Positions 11,101 through 26,100 are shown, counted from the stretch's first letter. The stretch: 64,000 bases of DNA from Talinum fruticosum (GCA_021018815.1 JAITYX010000016.1:4727001-4791000); one strand, 5' to 3'. The notes: generated by a model not told the origin, from the letters alone. Made by a program: numbers and translations.

Positions 11101-14100
11101 CACAGATAACTCATCTTGTAGATTAAGCTAAAGGAGCAATTTCATGCATTCTATGAATGAAAATAGGAAAGAAGTTTGCAGCACAATATAGTCTAAGAAG
11201 AAACACAAATTCATGGAACGAAACTGAAAAAAAACTAACCTTGGCTCTTTCACATCTCGCTTGAGTTTCACATGCTGACCCCTATCTAATGGAATCACTT
11301 TTATAACTTCATGCACCAGAACACGAGCCTCTCCAGTACAAAATGAAATGACAAGGTGGTCCTTATCTGGGATACTTTGTACAAAACCAACACTTTTATG
11401 TTTTGCACCTTGCCATCCATACATCGGAGAAGTTACACTTCTTCTAAACTTGACCCAATCACCAACATTATATCTAAAGTGCACAGATAACAAGGGCAAA
11501 CATTAACACCAATGAAAGGGAAAGAAAAGGATTATTAAAAACATCTCTTCATGGAGCTTCTCTCACATGGTAGGAGACAAATGAACCCCTTTATTTGCAA
11601 GTGCTTCCATTAAATCTTCAGAAATCCATTCTCGAGGAAGGGCCTCCAGGAAGTCCTTTAAGGTTTTGCCACTGTATTTAATAACATAAAACACATGAAT
11701 CAATGCATTACAACTTAGATCATACATTGTTACACTGTTCAGCACTAGTCATCTCTGAATAGAATTTTGAATACGTTCAATTTCTGAAGTTCAACTTAAA
11801 GTAGTTCCTCAGGCAAAGAAGATTATTTCAGGAAACCAGATACTGTCAGAATTCCAAACAATTTGGTATAGCACAGGATCACAAAGAAACATTAAGCACA
11901 GAGATTAACATTTCATTGTCAGGAAAATAGGATACAGTTATTTACCTATGGTTCCTTATATCAACAGCAGCATCTGGATACTTAAGCATAACAATAATCC
12001 ATTCTAGATTTTCACGAATCATCTTAGCCGCATCAGCAGCTATGTGGAAAGCATTATCACCTTCGTCATCCTGATATTGGCAATGATAACATGAGCAATC
12101 ATGGATAGCATCTCTGAAAGACATAAGAGAGAACAAAGCCAAAATAACTCTACAATACGGATAATTCTATCATTAAGGAAACAAGTTTTTTCTACTAACC
12201 TTGAGCAAAATAGGTTCTACAGGAAAAAAATATATCAGAGATCAAAATTTTGATATGACCATTCATTAAAGCAGATCTAAAACAAATATAAAGAGACATA
12301 GCTCTATCCTCTAATTGAAATACAAAGTAGTCGTTAAGAAGTCTATGAGGTGGTATATGATTGATAGAAGAAGCGAAATGTTGAACTAAGCTAGGCAATG
12401 CAGAGATTTGCCACTCCCACAATTTACCATAAGGCATGAAATTGTATCCTTTTCCCCAGCAGACAACTCCCTCTCATGCTGCCTTAAGTGGAAACAATTT
12501 GATAAGTGCATCTATGTGTATCTTCATGGCCTTGTTCACTTATTACTTATTCCTTGTAGCTATTTCCTTTTCCTTTATACAGAAATAAAAACTACTATTA
12601 GAATAATGAGTACGGACATTTAACCAACACAAAGTGATGCGCATTAATTAGAAATATTAATATCGGTCATTTTATTTTTGCAAAGAAATCTTTACGATGG
12701 ATTACATGGCCCAATCAGATCATAAGCTTAAAATCGCTCACTCTAAGGTTTAAAGTATTTTGTCAGACTTTTCTCTATATAGTATCTAACATAAAGACAG
12801 TGTGGGGAAGTGAATTCCTAGCAAACCTTTCTCTGGAATTCTTCTCAAGAATTAATAAAATTTCAGCATCCAAAAAAGATGGGAATAAACATTTAATAAA
12901 ACATAATGCAAGTGTCCAACTACCAATTCCAAATGTGTTATCTTAAAGGCTGGGAGCTTATAACATGACATCATTGTAGAGTATTCATCATTAGACATCT
13001 GCAAGCATCCACTGACAGCTTCTATGATTCCACACCTGTAGCTCTTCGTTATCAACCCCCATCAACTGTCATTAATTCTTTTTGTTTATGGCAATAAAAT
13101 AGTCAATTTCTGTCAGTACCATATCAACTTCTCATAACATAGCTTAATAGCTTGGCACATAATGCTAAATCGCTCTTCTTTTCTAATAAATAGAAATTGA
13201 ATGCAAAAACAGTGCAGTTGGCATGTGCCAGATTTTGGAGGCAACTGCAATTTGAAAAAGCCCACTAAAACTACAAAGGTGCAAGTCAAACCTGAAAGTT
13301 ATAATCAGCCCCAGCAGACAGAAGCAGGTGAACACAAGATTTTGCACCACGAAACAAGGCTACATGAATAGGTATCGTGTTATGTGCATTTCGAATGTTG
13401 ACATCAACTCCAGCATCCAGAATTATCTGCTAGAAGATACAAAAGAAAAGAGGGGGAAAACACCATAAGAGATCATGTGATCACAGGGACTACTCCAGTT
13501 ATGACAATCACAGATTGGTCAGTCTAGCGGCCCACTTGAAAAAACTTCCAAATAGAATACCCTGAATTGTGTAAAACAAACTTTAAAGCCCATTTACCAC
13601 AGGTTCAGTCAACTCAGTCTGCAGTTTGATGGCCTACATTTGTTTTTCTTCAGAATCCTTTTATGACATCAAAATTTTAAAACAACAAAAAATTAGCTAG
13701 GTCAATGAACAACCACCACTTTAAGTATAACCAAGTGCTTTTCTCAGTCTGTAGTTTGATGGGCCTACACTTGTTTTTTTTTTTTAGAATCCTTTTATAA
13801 CTTCAAAATTTTTAAACTAAAAAATAGCTAGATCAATGAACAACTACCACTTTAAGTATAACCAATTTCTTTTCTCAATAAGTGCAGAGAACCAGGGTAG
13901 AAGCCAGGGAACAAGACAGTATGAAATAACAATTGTCACCTGAACCAGCTCCACATCATTAGCCATTGCTGCAGTATGCAAAGCGGTCCTCTGCTGAGCA
14001 TCTTGGGCAGTTGGATCAGCTCCAGCAGCAAGCAACATTCGCACTAATTCTCTTCCCTCTATAGCATAAGATATTTTCCATCAGGTCTGATTTTTATTTT

Positions 14101-17100
14101 TATTTTATTTTATTGGATAAGGAAAAAGTAATATACTGACATAGCAATCAAAAAATTGGATGCACTAGCATCCTACAAAAGATCATATACACAACCAAGA
14201 AAGATACAAACTATCCACACAATTGGCCACATGAAAAGCTGAAGAGATAAAGTTCTCATTATCCCAAAAAGAAGTATTTATGAAGTCATCTTTTTTAGAC
14301 ACCCTCAATGCTCCTCCATTTTTTTTGGAGAGAAGGCAGAAATTTTTTTTTTTTTTTTGATAAAGAAAAGGATATATTGATAATAAAAGGTGTATAGAAG
14401 CAGGGATGTTGAATAAGTATACCACAAAAGCTAATTACTACCTAAAAAAAAGGATATCCACAAACTCAATCACATCAATTGAAGAGGAATAAAAAACCTC
14501 CTCCTCGCAAAAGAATAAATGCTGGAGAGAAGGCAAAACGATTTATTAGCTCAATAAGGGCAAGGGACATCATAAACTCGCTAAAGAAAGGGGGATATGT
14601 TCATCTGTACATCATTTTAACAAGCTCATGCTCCTTTCTTTATCGAAAACAAGCTCATGCTCTTGACAATGCATAAATCCACTAATGCTCCTCAAACTTT
14701 TTCCTCTCCAAGTGCATCAAAAATTCATGTAAAACCATTTCCTTCTTCTTCTTCACTTTTGTAACAATGAAACCCTCCCAAGCCAGAAGATGGTTCCTAA
14801 TGGGATTAGAATCAACCCAAGAAATGCCAAGCAACTAAAAGCAAGTTCCCGAAGGTCCTGACATGAAGCAATAAGTGATCCGTTCATTCAAAATCCCCTC
14901 TGCACATAAAGTATCTATTCACCAGGATCTTTCCCCTCTTTTATATGTTGGCATAAGTCAAAATATCCCCATGCATAGCTTCCCTCCCCACCCCCCATAA
15001 AAAACGGGGGCCAAAGACTACCAAATGAGCTTACAAGTAAAATCCCCATCAAAATGAGACTAAAAAGATGGGCAGCCATGAAGTCCCCTTTAGAGTTTAG
15101 GTGCCATCACACAATATATGAGAAGAGTCCCCCAGTTTCGCCTCATGTGAACGTGTGACCATATCAGGTCAAATGTACTTTAGGATTGTTCACTTCTTGA
15201 AGAGCTGAAAACTGAAACTTGAAGGGAAGTTTGTTCAAGTTGCAATGGTCCATTTCTTTTGTAATGGAGTGGGTGGCATAGCACGCTTTTCACAAAACCA
15301 CACAATATGGCATTCAAGTATAACGCTATGTACATCTAACCCTCCCCCCTTCGCCTTTCCTCAACAGGACAGAGGGGTATTAGTCTGATCTAATTTGATT
15401 TGATTTTTTCCAGTTGTTAGGTCTATGGAAAGAATACCCAAGAGTGGTTGGAACGAGGACAAAATCATCGTCATCAATCAAATATAGATTCCCCCAAGCA
15501 AAGGTCTCCAAGATCCAAATGTTCACTGCCTTATTTGTGACAAACAAAAAGGTTTGCTAGTGAGAAGTCCTCACAAGAACTCTTTTTTCTTTTTTTTTTT
15601 TTTTTTTGAGGGGGAGAGGGGGAGGCGACGGTTCGGGAGTTGAATCACAAACCAAACTAAGAAACATGAATAACACATTATAACGGAAAAAAAAAAAAAA
15701 GTACATTACTACAGAATTCATAATCCGGGAATTCAATTACTGGCAAACACCAAAAATTCAGCACATGTACAAAAGTAAACAACACAACTAGAGAGGAAAG
15801 GTACACAAAAAGTGGTCAACCTGAAACACATGCAGCATATTTTCACAGTACATGAGAGATACCATCATACCACCAACAAGAAATCATCTCAATTATCAAT
15901 AGAAACCAATAGGCAAGATTTGGCATAACTGACTATTGGATTTAAGCAACATCTTATAAGTATAATGAAGCTAACTGTTCTCATTTACCTCTTTCATGGT
16001 CCTTCTTCACTGCTGCAGCCATACACAAGGCTGTGCCTACCGGGCTTGGTAAATTTATTGCTTCAGCTATATCTTCAGGGGAAGCAACTTCCACCCATCT
16101 TCTCACAACAGCCACATTCCATGTTGCCACACAAATGTGCAAGGGTCTGTGACACACCAGTGTTAGTAAAGAAAGAACATAATGAAAGGCATAAAGGTAA
16201 GAACATATTTGAAACAAAATGGAAACAAAATAAAATATGAATACAAATCATTTACTCAATGTTACGAGTTCCACATAAGTCATAAGATATCCAGACATGG
16301 TTCTTTTTGAACATTGAAACAATAGTGAACATCCACCACCCCCCCAAAACAAAATAAACAAAAGTACGATATATTCACACAAAACCTTATTAAAAATAAA
16401 TAATAATATATTCATACAAAATGTAGAATCTCCCACTTGGCAAGTCCAGCTGAAAGCATAGCCTTTTGACAAAATTAATCTACCAAATGCATCAGAAAGG
16501 TAAATCAATGTCAACAAATTTCCTTTCCCACTATTCGTTAAGTACCAATATGAAATCAGATTCACAAGCTGCAAATCAAACCCAAACAATTATCCCTATC
16601 ATTAATTCTGAAGAACTGCCTTCACAGCAAATTTGAATTTTCTGGTGGTGTCACCAAATACTCTCCCGTAATATTGAAGGTGTTAATAAGGATTCATATA
16701 GGTCTCCATTGATTGTGAGATCATAGAAGGGGTAATAGCTAATCAAGCTTGACAAGACAATCGTTTGGATTCCTTCATGCATCATTTTAGTCAAAAGACT
16801 TCAAATCATCTGATGTCTCAAATCCATCCCACGTCTACAACCCCAGAACCCTGAGCTACAAAGCATGCCAAGATCCACTGAAAAAGCCGGACTCCCTGAA
16901 GATGGATAAAACCAGCAATTGCCCCATATTTCAAAGGATAAGTGAACACAAATCAAAGACAAGGGAGCAACCACGAGGCTGTCCAAGGGACCAATCCATA
17001 CAAATACTGTCTTATAACTAAATATCACAAAACTAGATTTGTTCTCTACTACATTGGCCATTGAAAACATAAGCAACGGCGACATGTGGTGTATCACTAA

Positions 17101-20100
17101 ATGAATAGACAGGAAATGGATAAAAGACATGCAACAAACAAGGAATTTCATTTCTTACTTTGCATGGCTCAGCATAGTTAAAAGATGGTTAAATAAGCTA
17201 AACGGCAACCAAGACGGTACAGTTGTACATACGTCATATTCTTTAAATTCCGAAATCCCATTGATCTAGAACCCCGAGCTCCAATATGGCAAGAGCACAG
17301 TCAGTATAATTCTTGGCAACAGCTCTGTGTAGCACAGATTCACCTTCGTCATCTACAGCATTAGGATCCGCTCCAGCCAATAATAATTCCTAATTTGATA
17401 GACGAATAAAATAGAAGACCATGTCAAAAGTAGAAAACAGAGGAACAAGCCAGAGGCACAACCAAAAACCACAAAGATCAACAAAGACATACACGCATGC
17501 AATCAGGTTGGCCGTGGTATGCACACACATGAGCAATTGAAGGTCCAAATCCATCTTTCAATCTGGATCTCACATTAGCATTTCTTTTCATGAGAGCACG
17601 CACACACTCTGGAGATCCAGCTGCCAGCGCAAAGACAATCGGAGGGTCCCCATCTTTGTTAAGAATATCTACATCAGCCTCTTCGTACTCCAAGATAGCT
17701 GCAACAAGTTCAGCACTCCCTCTTGTACAAGCAAGATGAAGAGCAGTTTGTCCATCACTGTTCTGCGCTTCTAGCAGGGAAGACACTGCACTACTACCAG
17801 CTCCTGATGCAGCCTTAGCAAGAAAGTTTCTGCAAGAGTATCGGAAACAATCAGATAAAAGGGCTAAGAATGCTAATTTGGACCGCATAATCAGCAATTC
17901 ACCAACCTCACACCATTCAAATCTCCCTCAGATACTAGGCGATGCAGATGATTTGGGTTATAAGGGTAGACCTCCAACACAGATGTAGGGGACGGCTCCA
18001 CCAAGTTTGTAATTGAACTTGCCTCCATGTCACTGCACAGTCCCCATAGAAAATGTAGACAACTCAGTAACTCAGATTGTAGACATAAGATCTGAAGAAA
18101 CCACAGAAGAGCACCAGTTGCAATAGAAACACCAAAAACAGCCTATACAGTTGTGTATCTGCACACACACAAAAGATGAGACAGATAATGGAGAAGATGA
18201 AGATGAAAGATGGGATATAACAGTAAATAAAGTTCTTACTTTTCAGGACTTGCAGGAGGACTGCGAGGTAGAGATTGTAAATGACGAAGAAATATGGCCA
18301 ACATAGCACTGAATGTAGGCCTCTTAGATGGTTTGAACTGTAGACATTCCCCGATCATCTTCCACAGCTCCCTTGGTATACCAACACCAACTACACTAGC
18401 ATACTGTGGAGGCAATTTTCGAGCTCTTACAACTGTACGATAAATTTCCTCTGAGCTCAAACCAGCCCAACTGGATATCAACAATAGGTGCACAAATATC
18501 AGACAGAATTCTCACTTTATTCGTACAAGATCAACAGAAGAAAGTAAAACCATGACAATAGAAAGTCAATCAACTGTACATACGGAATGCAGCCAGTGCA
18601 CATTTCCACCAAGGTGCAGCCAAAACTCCATGCATCTGACTCCGGAGATATACCAATAGCATCCTCCCAAAACAAGTTTAATGACTTCTTATCGGATTCC
18701 CATGCCTCTGGAGCTGTATAATGTGGACTAAGCATCGTACAATCCATACAAGAATGGATTCTAAAGGAATCCCCTTCATCTCGTGCTTTTCTGCAACAGG
18801 GCTTCTTAAGGATAGCCGGAAGCCCATAATCAGAAACCACAGCATGGCCAGTTGCATCTAGAAGAAGGTTAGAAGGCTTTAAATTCATACAAACGACACC
18901 AGCAGCATGAAGCTCAGCCACCCCTCGAGCAATATCTGCTCCGTATCTGCATTCAGCAGACAGTCAGTATATCACCCATCATAAAGCTATAATATAACAT
19001 TCAACTGACAATTGTCTTAAAAAATGCAACTGGCCATTCTCCATCTAGCTAGCTATAATTCCATTATTTGATCAAATAGGACTATGAGACTGATAATTAA
19101 AAAATAATGCACAATCTTATGCATTTGTGTTAGATTAGCAGAGATATAATGGTACACATTAACTTCCACTGAAAATTTAAGTGAGAAACATGAGTTGGGA
19201 GTTTGAATTTAATATTATTCAGACAATATTGATCACATCTTGTATGCAGCTTCTTAGAAATTGCCAAAAAAGGCACAAATCAATCAAGTTCTTCAGAAAA
19301 TTTGGCTCGAAAATGTTGAAAAATAGATGATCCTTATTTCCTTAATTGTGGATCTATGAGCACAGTCTAATTCCAAAGGTTCAAGACTCGTGCAAAGGAC
19401 CTTGCAAATTCAACATCCAGCCATAGCAGAGTGAACAACTCAGATGAATCAGGAAGGCATGTTTCCATTACTAACACAATGACACCTTAGCCGTTTCTCA
19501 GTAGACTACAACAAAAATGGTTTCAACACGTAATGTTCCAGCAATCATACAACAAGCCTGTTACAAAATTACAATTTTGCTCTTCATTAGCTATCAATTC
19601 CACTTTGGCAGCAACAATAGCTGAAACTCTTTATAAGGCAAAACTACATAATTTAAGAAATAAAAAAGGTTGGTGCGCAAAGCAAGTGTCCTAGGCAGTA
19701 CATAAAGTTCTTTCCAGATGCTCCAAAGAATCATATCAGGTGATACCATGGCCATCTTCTTCACTTTTCTAACAAAGAAGGCCTCTCAAGCGAAAAGATG
19801 GCTCCTACTCGAATTAGAAGCTACTTTAAAAAATGCCCAAGCAACTGAAAGCAAACTCCTAAAGCACCCTAACGAACTGACAATTAAGCAACAACTGATG
19901 TGTGGATTAAAAAAAAAAAAAATTTGCGCATAAAGCACCAATTCAACAAGATCCTTCCCCTTTTTTTAAGTTATCACAAGTCAAAATATTCCCATGCAAT
20001 GCTTCCCAAACCAGAAAAAAATAAAATAAAGAAACCTTTTAGGGGGCCAAAACCTTCCAAATGAGCTTGCCAGGAAAACCTCCTTCGAAATGAATTTACA

Positions 20101-23100
20101 ATGATGGATAGTTCAACTGTAGGTGCTTCAAATAATCAGAGCTAACTGTGAAGTCCCTTTCAGAGTTTGGATCCATATCATGTGGACAGCCCCTAGTTTA
20201 GCCTCAATAAGCTTGTTAAAAAAGATAACCAAAGTGTGGCCTCTAATGAAGCCATCTCTGACCAAAAAGGTGACGACGTATCAATGCCAAACACTCACTC
20301 CTTATAAGCAACAAAAGCATCTTTATCCCTTGCCTAACCTTCCCCGCCCCCTCCCCCTCTTCCCCCCACCCCCAAAAAAAAAGTTAAAGAAAAGCTCTCT
20401 CAACGAGTATGCTAAAAGGTGACGGAAGAACCATCACCTACCTCAAAGGAAAGTGTGGAAACAATATCCTTCATCCTTTAGATACATATCTCCAAAAGTT
20501 GTGCCGACGAAAACTAGTTAGTGTAGAGGAAAAAACATCTGAATCTAGCCTCACCAAATTTCATGGAAACCACTTTTCCCCAAATATTGCTCCTCATTCA
20601 TAAATCTCTATAAACAATTGCCAAAAAGAGCTTCCTTGAAGACCCACAAACCCCTAACACTTAAGCCTCCTTCAAACATTGATCGCTTCAAAATATTTCA
20701 TCATTACAAGATTATACTTGAAATCGCTCCTGAAGAACCATAAGGATTCTTCTCTTGATTGCTTCTAATTCGGTAGCCATTAAAGCTTGTAGAGGAAGAA
20801 AAAGATAGAAAGTATGCAGGTTGACAAAACACTTTTGAGAAAGTTAGTCTCCTCCCTTTCAAAAGGTATTTAGGTTTCCATCCCAAAATTCCTCTCTCAA
20901 ACCTCTCAAGAACTATACACTAAATCACTTTCTCCTTAGAACTGCACCTAGAAGCGGATCTAGGTAGGTAGTTGGAAATGAAACAATGGTGCAACCTAAA
21001 ACAGCTCCCTGGAAGCAACTCTGCTAGCAACTGAAAGTTGTCCACTTGTCCCACATGCAAGATAGAGCTCTTTGCTAAGAGCTCTTTGCCTAGTTGATTC
21101 TCATAGCGTCAAGTTCGGTCCGCCCATTGAAAACCGGGAGATGATACCAACACTAGAAGTTGATTCAGTCATCATGTTAAAAGCCTCCACAACCAACGAA
21201 AAGGAAGGGACAATAAGGGGTCCCCTTTTGAAGCCCTCTAGAAGTTAAAAATAAAAATAAAAAACCGGCAAGTAATGCAAAAGAAGTGGAGGAGATGCAA
21301 TGAAGGATCCAACCGATCTAACTTCTCCACAAAACCTATTCTCTTCATCACATAAATCAAACAAGTCCCAATTCACATGATCATAAGCCGTCTGGTACTC
21401 AACTTACAAACACCTCCTGTATGCCCCAAATTCATCTTGGAAGTTTGGAATTTTGCCAAATTACTTTAGTATAGCCTTTTTTTTATGGTTGTTGTGTAAT
21501 GTTACATTGAGAGACTCTTCATAAGAGAAGGTTTTTATGAGAAAAGCTTCAATGCTACTTCTAACAATTGGTCCATTAAGTGGCTAGAACACATGATGAA
21601 AAGAAGTTTAGGCTAATAGCTTACTAGGGAATATGTACCAAACAATGGTTATAATGCTTTCCTTGAGATTAGGAAAAGTCATGGGCAAAGTTGTTAATCC
21701 TAATCATATGCTTTCATTCCTATTCATCACATCCTAGATGCAATTGTGATTGCTAATGATTATCTTAAGTTGAGAATTGTAATTACCAATGAGTATAATA
21801 ACTCATATCTCAAATCTAATCAATTGAGAGTTCTATGTAAGTTTGATATTATGAAGCCTCATGATCATGTCTATTAAGACTTCCTCAAGGCTAATCTTGA
21901 AAAAATCGCTTTCCAAGCAAGAGTTTCACCATCTTGCATAGTTATGAGGTTGAATAGTTTCCATTGTTTTAAATATGTCATACTCTTGGCGCTTCTTAAC
22001 CTATATGGGAGGCAATTGTGGATAGGTTGCATAAAAGAATGGACATAGTGGAAATCAAGACTTTTAACAAAAGGGACGTCATTGCAAGGCATGTTAAGAA
22101 GTCTTCGATTTATTAATCTCCTTGTTTACAATTCAAACAATCATCACCAATCATTCGGGAAAATCATGAGAGACTTTCTATGGTCTAACAACAAACCCAT
22201 TAATGATTCCCCCAGGGTCAAATAGGTACAAGTTTGCCATTCCAAGGGAAAATGAAGGTTAGGCATAAGACTTCTTTGCACAATGAATGAAACTCCAAGA
22301 CCAAGACAAAGTAGCTTTGAAGGTTTGCAAAAAGGATGATGCACTTTGGAAAAATTAATTCAAACTGAAATACGAGGTTGATAAATTCATTTGCTAAGCA
22401 AGAAGGATAATCATGCTTGTTGTAGCACGTTACGGCTATTGAAATCTTTAGTGCATTTGGACGTGAAGAATGGGTCTAAGGTAGGGTTTTCTTTTGTTAT
22501 CAAGTATTAATGATGGAATCAACCATTCATGAGAGCGTGGAACATGGACAAAAATTCAACCCCGACCTCTTTCGGGAAAGAGGAATGTTGTAGCTTATTA
22601 TTTTATAATAATAAGAAATTACGTGTAGAGGAGGAGAACGTTCTCCCGGCAAGAGCTCCATCGTCGGAGAAGGTAAGGGATGGCTACTTTTAGGAAAACC
22701 CCTTCCGTTCGTTCAGTACTCTTCGCAGGTTAATTGAGTCCGGTAGCCTTCCAGGTCCACTGTGAAGCACATGCGGGCACAGTTCTGATGTTATTTCAAA
22801 ATGGCACATTTGAAAAGGAGCAACTATGCAAAAAGTGGTGCCTTGGAGAGTTGACTAGAGGCATTGGAAGAAAACTTTCTTGATAAGTGCAAAAAACTAG
22901 GGGAAAGCAATCTGTATGTGGCCTATTAGCTTTACTTGCAAATATAAACACTTGTGCCTTAAGGCTTATCCATCCCCATTACTCATTTCCTCGTCAAAGG
23001 TTTCTACAACAGGCCTTATGAAGATCAAATTGCACTGGTTTTCTGTCAAGTTCAAAATTGTAAAACTCCCACCAAATCCCTCACCAAAAGAAAGGTTTAC

Positions 23101-26100
23101 AAGGATGCTTCCGTGGCTGATTATTTCGAAAGAGGGTCCGACACTATAGTTTGGTCTCCAATTTTTATTCGAGAAGCTCTCATTGATGATAATACTATTC
23201 TTAGTCTCTTTGTCAAACTTAATAAGATTACTCTAGGAAACTCCTCTCCTAATATGTTTAGAAGGGATCTCAATAGAAAGGGGTTTTCTCTATTAAGTCT
23301 TTCTATTTGAAGCTCGCTTTCGGTCTCCCTCTTCACATCTCCCCAAAAACAATCTACTATGGAAGCTCATTTGGAAGTCTTTGGCACCTTTAAAAGTTTT
23401 GTATTTTCACGTGGGAAGCTTGCCAAGACAGTATTTTACCTTGCGATAATTTACAAAAGAACGGACATGTTTTGGTTAATAGATGTCCTATGTAAAATAT
23501 TACACGAGATACCCTCACGTTTAGTGTAATTATTTTAAAGCCCCTCGGATATAAGAAATAACTCTTACGTACCACGACCTTTGCAAACAATTATTCGGAG
23601 GTACCCTCGGGTTTAGTGTAACTATTTTAAGCACCTCGAGTATAAAAAATAACTCTTAGATACCTCAACCTTTTCAAAGAATTATCCAGAGGTACCATAA
23701 GGTTTGGCGTAACTATTTAAAGGCACCTCACAAATGAAAATATACTAATACGTTTAGTACCCCGGGAATACATCTTCTAAATCAGGCACCTTGAGATTTA
23801 TACACTCTTCAAACAATCAAATTTATATATTTTTAGTATATTTCATTTATGAAAAATTGACACTTTAGTACCCTGTACTATTGACAAATGATTAAAAAGT
23901 CTATTAGGTATCAAAAATAATGAATTACTAGCTTGAGGTATCGTATAATATTGTTTAATTGTAAAAATTATCTTTTTAAGAGTTATAAAAGGTAGATTTT
24001 TACAATTAAACAATATTATACTATTCCTCAAAGTAATAATTTATTATTTTTGATACTCGAGGACTTTTTATCATTTTCCGATAGTACATGGTACTAAAGT
24101 TTCAATAATCCTTCATTTATTGTTGACAATTGATATAATAAATTAACTTTGAATTCTCTATCGGATATAGTAATTGTCACAAATTGGGACATAACTCAAA
24201 AACATGTGGGAAACCAACATATGCATATGGTAGGTTACTTGGGAAGAAAAAAGGAAAGCTAAAAGAAGGGACAAGCAAAAGTGGGAAGGATCAAAGAAAG
24301 TAAACACAAGCAACTCTCCAGTGAATAGAGTCTCTCCTACATATAATCTAGCCAACCCTCTTAACAAATATGGTTGCAGTCAATTTTCATCTCAATTTTT
24401 TTTTTTTTTAGGACATCTCTCTTTCTCAAAGATTGAAACTTACTTGGTAATAGGTGCATTATTTGCTACCTTGTGAATGATCGTTAATTTTTTTTTTGGG
24501 TTCAAAATTGGTCCGTAAAAGGGATATATTTTAGGAGTTTTAAAAGACATGTCATGTGTTTTTATACTTTTAATAGGATTATACCTATTTTAGATGTCCA
24601 ACCATATAAATGGCAGACTTAAGTTTTATAGGTGCTACTACACTTTTATTTTAATAAAAGCAAGTTGAAGCATATTTCCTAAATTATCACATTTCATTGT
24701 ATTCATATTTACATGACTATAACAAAGGAGACAATTGCAACATTTCTAATTTTAATTTTAAATAATTAAAAAACGACTTATAAAAATCACAACATAAAAA
24801 AATTGTACATTTTATAGGTACAAAGTTTTATAAACAAGTAATTATAAAATTACAATATAAAAGGATACATGTTTTATCTTGTTAGATGGGAAGAAGGTAA
24901 AAAATCAATATTTTAAGTTTTAGTCATTAAAAGCGAGAGATAAAAATCACTATCTTGTTAGATGGGAAGAAGATAAAATCGATACTCAACAAAAAATTTT
25001 AAATCTCTTTCGAATATATAATGTCAATGTCACATTACAACAAAGAAAAGTATACTTAGGAGTATATTTTTATTCTTGAGGGGCCTTTAAATAATTACAC
25101 CAAACCTTATGGTACCTCTAGATAGTTTTTTGCAAAGATCGGAATACTTAGGAGTTATTTTTCATACCTGAAGGGCCTTAAAATAGCTATACCAAACTTG
25201 AGGGTACCTCTAAATAATTGTTTGCAAAGGTTAGGGTACCTAAAAGTTATTTTTCATACTTAAGGGGACTTAAAATAATTACACCAAACCTGATGGTACC
25301 TCCATGTAATTTTTTATGTCCTATGTGCAAAGCTGATTTGGAATCTACTAATCATTTGTTGTTACATTGCCCTTTTGCTAGAGCTTTGTGGGAGTTCGCC
25401 TTTAGTTGTTTGGGATCTTAGGTTCTTTCAAGCTTTATTAGGAGTCATCTTATGGCTTAGGAAGGCTACTTTGGGAAAAAATCTAAAGATAAGAAAGCCT
25501 TGCTTATCCCACATGCCATTTTTGGAGCATTTGGGGCCAAAGAAACAGGAGAGTCTTATGAAGAAGACTCCTCTTCAGCGCTTTAAGAATAAGATTATGA
25601 AGACTCTCTACTTTTGGGATAGTGGCTATCATTGTCAATTTTTTTCGATTTTGTAGATTTCATTGTGGATCGCCCATATTTTGGTTGTATATAGTCCTTT
25701 TGTAGGATGCTTGCTTTGCATCCATCCTCTTGATTCAATATATTATTTTCTTTTCCTTATTACAAGGAGGACACACTTAAACATCAAAACAACACCGACA
25801 TAGTAAGAAAATGTTTAATGTGCATTGAGGAGGATAAATTGGTTAGCAACCTATTTGTTCATTGGTAGTGGGGTTATTAGCTTTGACGTTCAATTCAACC
25901 TAAGAATTTCTAATGAGCTAGTGGTTGGAAAAATAGAATGAAAAGGAGTTGAGTTCGTCAGATTTGAAAGAAAATTGCATTATCTATTTAGTAGGGCACA
26001 TCGGAGGCAAGGAATTGGTGGATGTTTTAGGGAAAAGCAGTACTCTACAAAGAATTCAAACTTTATTTTCAGAAAATTGATACAGTTAAAGTCAAGTTAT

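Noticed and set aside
17272..17275. Programmed ribosomal frameshifting in KEG, NDUFA6 or NRPA2
   Set aside because: No slippery heptamer plus pseudoknot was seen, nuclear genes of these families are not known to use it, and the same defect in unrelated genes is more simply an indel error.
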